From the NCBI GenBank assembly GCA_027019845.1, contig JALUWE010000517.1, positions 1 to 6,648 on the forward strand: a DNA stretch of 6,648 bases, written 5' to 3'. The notes below the pieces were generated by a model. The model saw nothing but the letters and a program-made list of their open reading frames with translations, ran no database searches and was not told where the DNA came from. This document shows positions 6,326 to 6,648 of this stretch, piece by piece. Made by a program: the position numbers and the translations under genes. The DNA comes from Anaerolineales bacterium. Its GTDB lineage: Bacteria; Chloroflexota; Anaerolineae; Anaerolineales; JABWBV01. Position 1 is the first letter of the stretch. The number at the start of each line of letters is the position of its first letter.

Positions 6326-6349
6326 GGCGAGGTTCTCGGAGGCAAAGAG

Positions 6350-6535
6350 TGTAGAATGAACTGTCTCCATTACTCGTCTGGGACGGTAACCATTACTCGT
6401 CTGGGACGGCAACACTATTTAGCTTTATCTACATCAGGACTGGGTCTGGTTCAGGATTTAGGCTGGAGTACCCTTCAGCGGAGCGTAGACTTATTCAGCC
6501 CTGATTTGCCACCGGTTTGTATGAGTCACCGGCAA
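6350..6535 (-). ncRNA. Candidate bridge RNA of the IS110 element
   Basis: About 186 nt upstream of the transposase, read on the minus strand, close to the length known for IS621. Three folds follow one another. Stem-loop 1 pairs TTGCC (6535-6531) plus GGT (6530-6528) with ACC (6516-6514) and GGCAA (6510-6506), with a 3-base bulge. Immediately next, ATCAGGGCTG (6505-6496) pairs with CAGTCCTGAT (6442-6433) over 10 bp with one G-U. This encloses a 53-nt loop that has its own apical stem, GCTG (6479-6476) with CAGC (6465-6462). Last, TGTAGA (6433-6428) pairs with TCTACA (6355-6350) around a 72-nt loop. The order of 5' stem-loop, target loop and donor loop matches the known arrangement. ATCCTGAAC (6457-6449) sits where a right-target guide should be and ATAGTGTT (6418-6411) where a left-donor guide should be. 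Caveat: a transcript started from TATAAT (6540-6535) would lose part of the first arm. Confidence 0.5.
6367..6412. repeat. 23-bp direct duplication in the IS110 leader
   Basis: The unit CCATTACTCGTCTGGGACGG followed by TAA occupies 6367-6389 and is repeated at 6390-6412 with one change (TAA becomes CAA). Each copy, read on the minus strand, contains the small hairpin CGTC-CCA-GACG. Both copies lie in the putative donor-binding loop, directly after the candidate left-donor guide. Confidence 0.9.
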
Positions 6536-6540
6536 TTATA
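6535..6540 (-). promoter_or_regulatory. Consensus -10 hexamer at the left end of the IS (half promoter)
   Basis: TATAAT on the minus strand, five bases inside the proposed left core. In the inserted state the DNA 17 bp upstream (CCCGCC) offers no -35. Joined to the right end it would complete a strong promoter reading into the leader RNA and the transposase. Confidence 0.5.
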
Positions 6541-6547
6541 AGTCTAA

Positions 6548-6648
6548 TGGAGCGGAGGGCGGGAGAGTTCGTGCCGAACTCCGTTGGCTCGTAGTCGAAG
6601 GATGGAAATCAGGAATCATCGATGAAGATCGGGCAGAAGGCTACCTTA
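6548..6648. other. Flanking DNA to the right of the IS, with a small hairpin
   Basis: GAGTTCG (6565-6571) and CGAACTC (6575-6581) form a perfect 7-bp stem with a three-base loop. No T-run follows. The plus-strand frame from 6525 stays open to the window edge (including the stretch WLVVEGWKSGIID) but has no start codon and crosses the proposed IS end. I cannot tell whether it is part of a gene. Confidence 0.35.

Larger units (their letters stand above)
5275..6547 (-). mobile_element. IS110-family insertion sequence, about 1.27 kb, apparently complete
   Basis: The element contains an intact IS110 transposase, a structured 5' leader and almost no sequence after the stop codon, as in the IS110 group whose bridge RNA lies upstream of the gene. 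The ends are inferred, not proven. A TT dinucleotide stands at 5275-5276 at the right end and at 6546-6547 at the left end and would be the exchanged core. Support comes from leader segments that match the DNA across the right-end TT, and from the -35 and -10 hexamers that meet only if these ends are joined. The resulting size is close to that of the well-studied IS621. IS110 elements usually lack terminal inverted repeats and target duplications, and I see no obvious ones. The family assignment is certain; the exact limits are moderate. Confidence 0.6.

Noticed and set aside
6367..6412. The 23-bp duplication as a CRISPR-like array
   Set aside because: There are only two adjacent copies with no spacers and no cas genes.
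6314..6415. 34-residue N-terminal extension of the IS110 transposase from ATG 6415
   Set aside because: It reads through the structured leader and its 23-bp duplication. ATG 6313 has a proper ribosome binding site, and the family starts with a MRKxxxVGID-like sequence.
5275..6418. AACACTAT at 5275-5282 and 6411-6418 taken as a target-site duplication marking the IS ends
   Set aside because: IS110 elements normally make no such duplication, and joining there would not place any -10 after TTGACA. The inner copy fits better as a donor guide within the leader.
5269..6457. ATCCTGAAC (5269-5277) and GTTCAGGAT (6449-6457) read as terminal inverted repeats of the IS
   Set aside because: The left copy would lie inside the 10-bp-stemmed loop of the leader. 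The bridge-RNA target-guide reading explains the same match with the correct strand.
6525..6648. Plus-strand frame open to the window edge
   Set aside because: It has no start codon, its first part lies inside the proposed IS end, and no known motif appears.

Overview
This 6.6-kb stretch looks like the chromosome of a moderately GC-rich bacterium. My best guess is an Anaerolineae-type member of the Chloroflexota. The basis is the pairing of TPR and zinc-ribbon modules in one membrane-anchored protein, the Thr/Pro-rich segment after an N-terminal membrane helix, and the family of GTCATTCTGAG palindromic repeats. This assignment rests on general resemblance, not on a search. All supported genes lie on the minus strand, so the window reads biologically from right to left.

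From the right: 6548-6648 is flanking DNA with a small hairpin and no convincing gene. Next comes an IS110-family insertion sequence (about 5275-6547, roughly 1.27 kb). It carries a DEDD transposase (5279-6313) preceded by a structured leader (about 6350-6535) that resembles the bridge RNA of IS110-group elements. Short stretches of this leader match the DNA at the element's ends in the way bridge-RNA guide loops do. A perfect -35 hexamer in one end and a perfect -10 hexamer in the other would be brought together by circularisation. Left of the element are a G-rich 19-bp tandem repeat, three CTTCAGGA repeats and a strong hairpin that probably ended transcription of whatever lay upstream.

Then come two central-metabolism genes, each probably its own transcript. 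pckA (ATP-dependent phosphoenolpyruvate carboxykinase, 3327-4946) has a recognisable promoter and Shine-Dalgarno sequence. A 521-bp gap filled partly with dispersed palindromic repeats follows, then trxB (thioredoxin reductase, 1831-2805), which ends in an intrinsic terminator. Beyond it a promoter drives a TPR / double zinc-ribbon / single-membrane-helix protein of unknown function (271-1710), predicted to be leaderless. The left edge holds the first 54 codons of another membrane-anchored protein (1-162).

The housekeeping genes show no obvious joint pathway. The most interesting part is the IS110 element. Its ends, core dinucleotide and guide loops can be proposed from this one copy, and its leader contains a 23-nt direct duplication inside the presumed donor-binding region.
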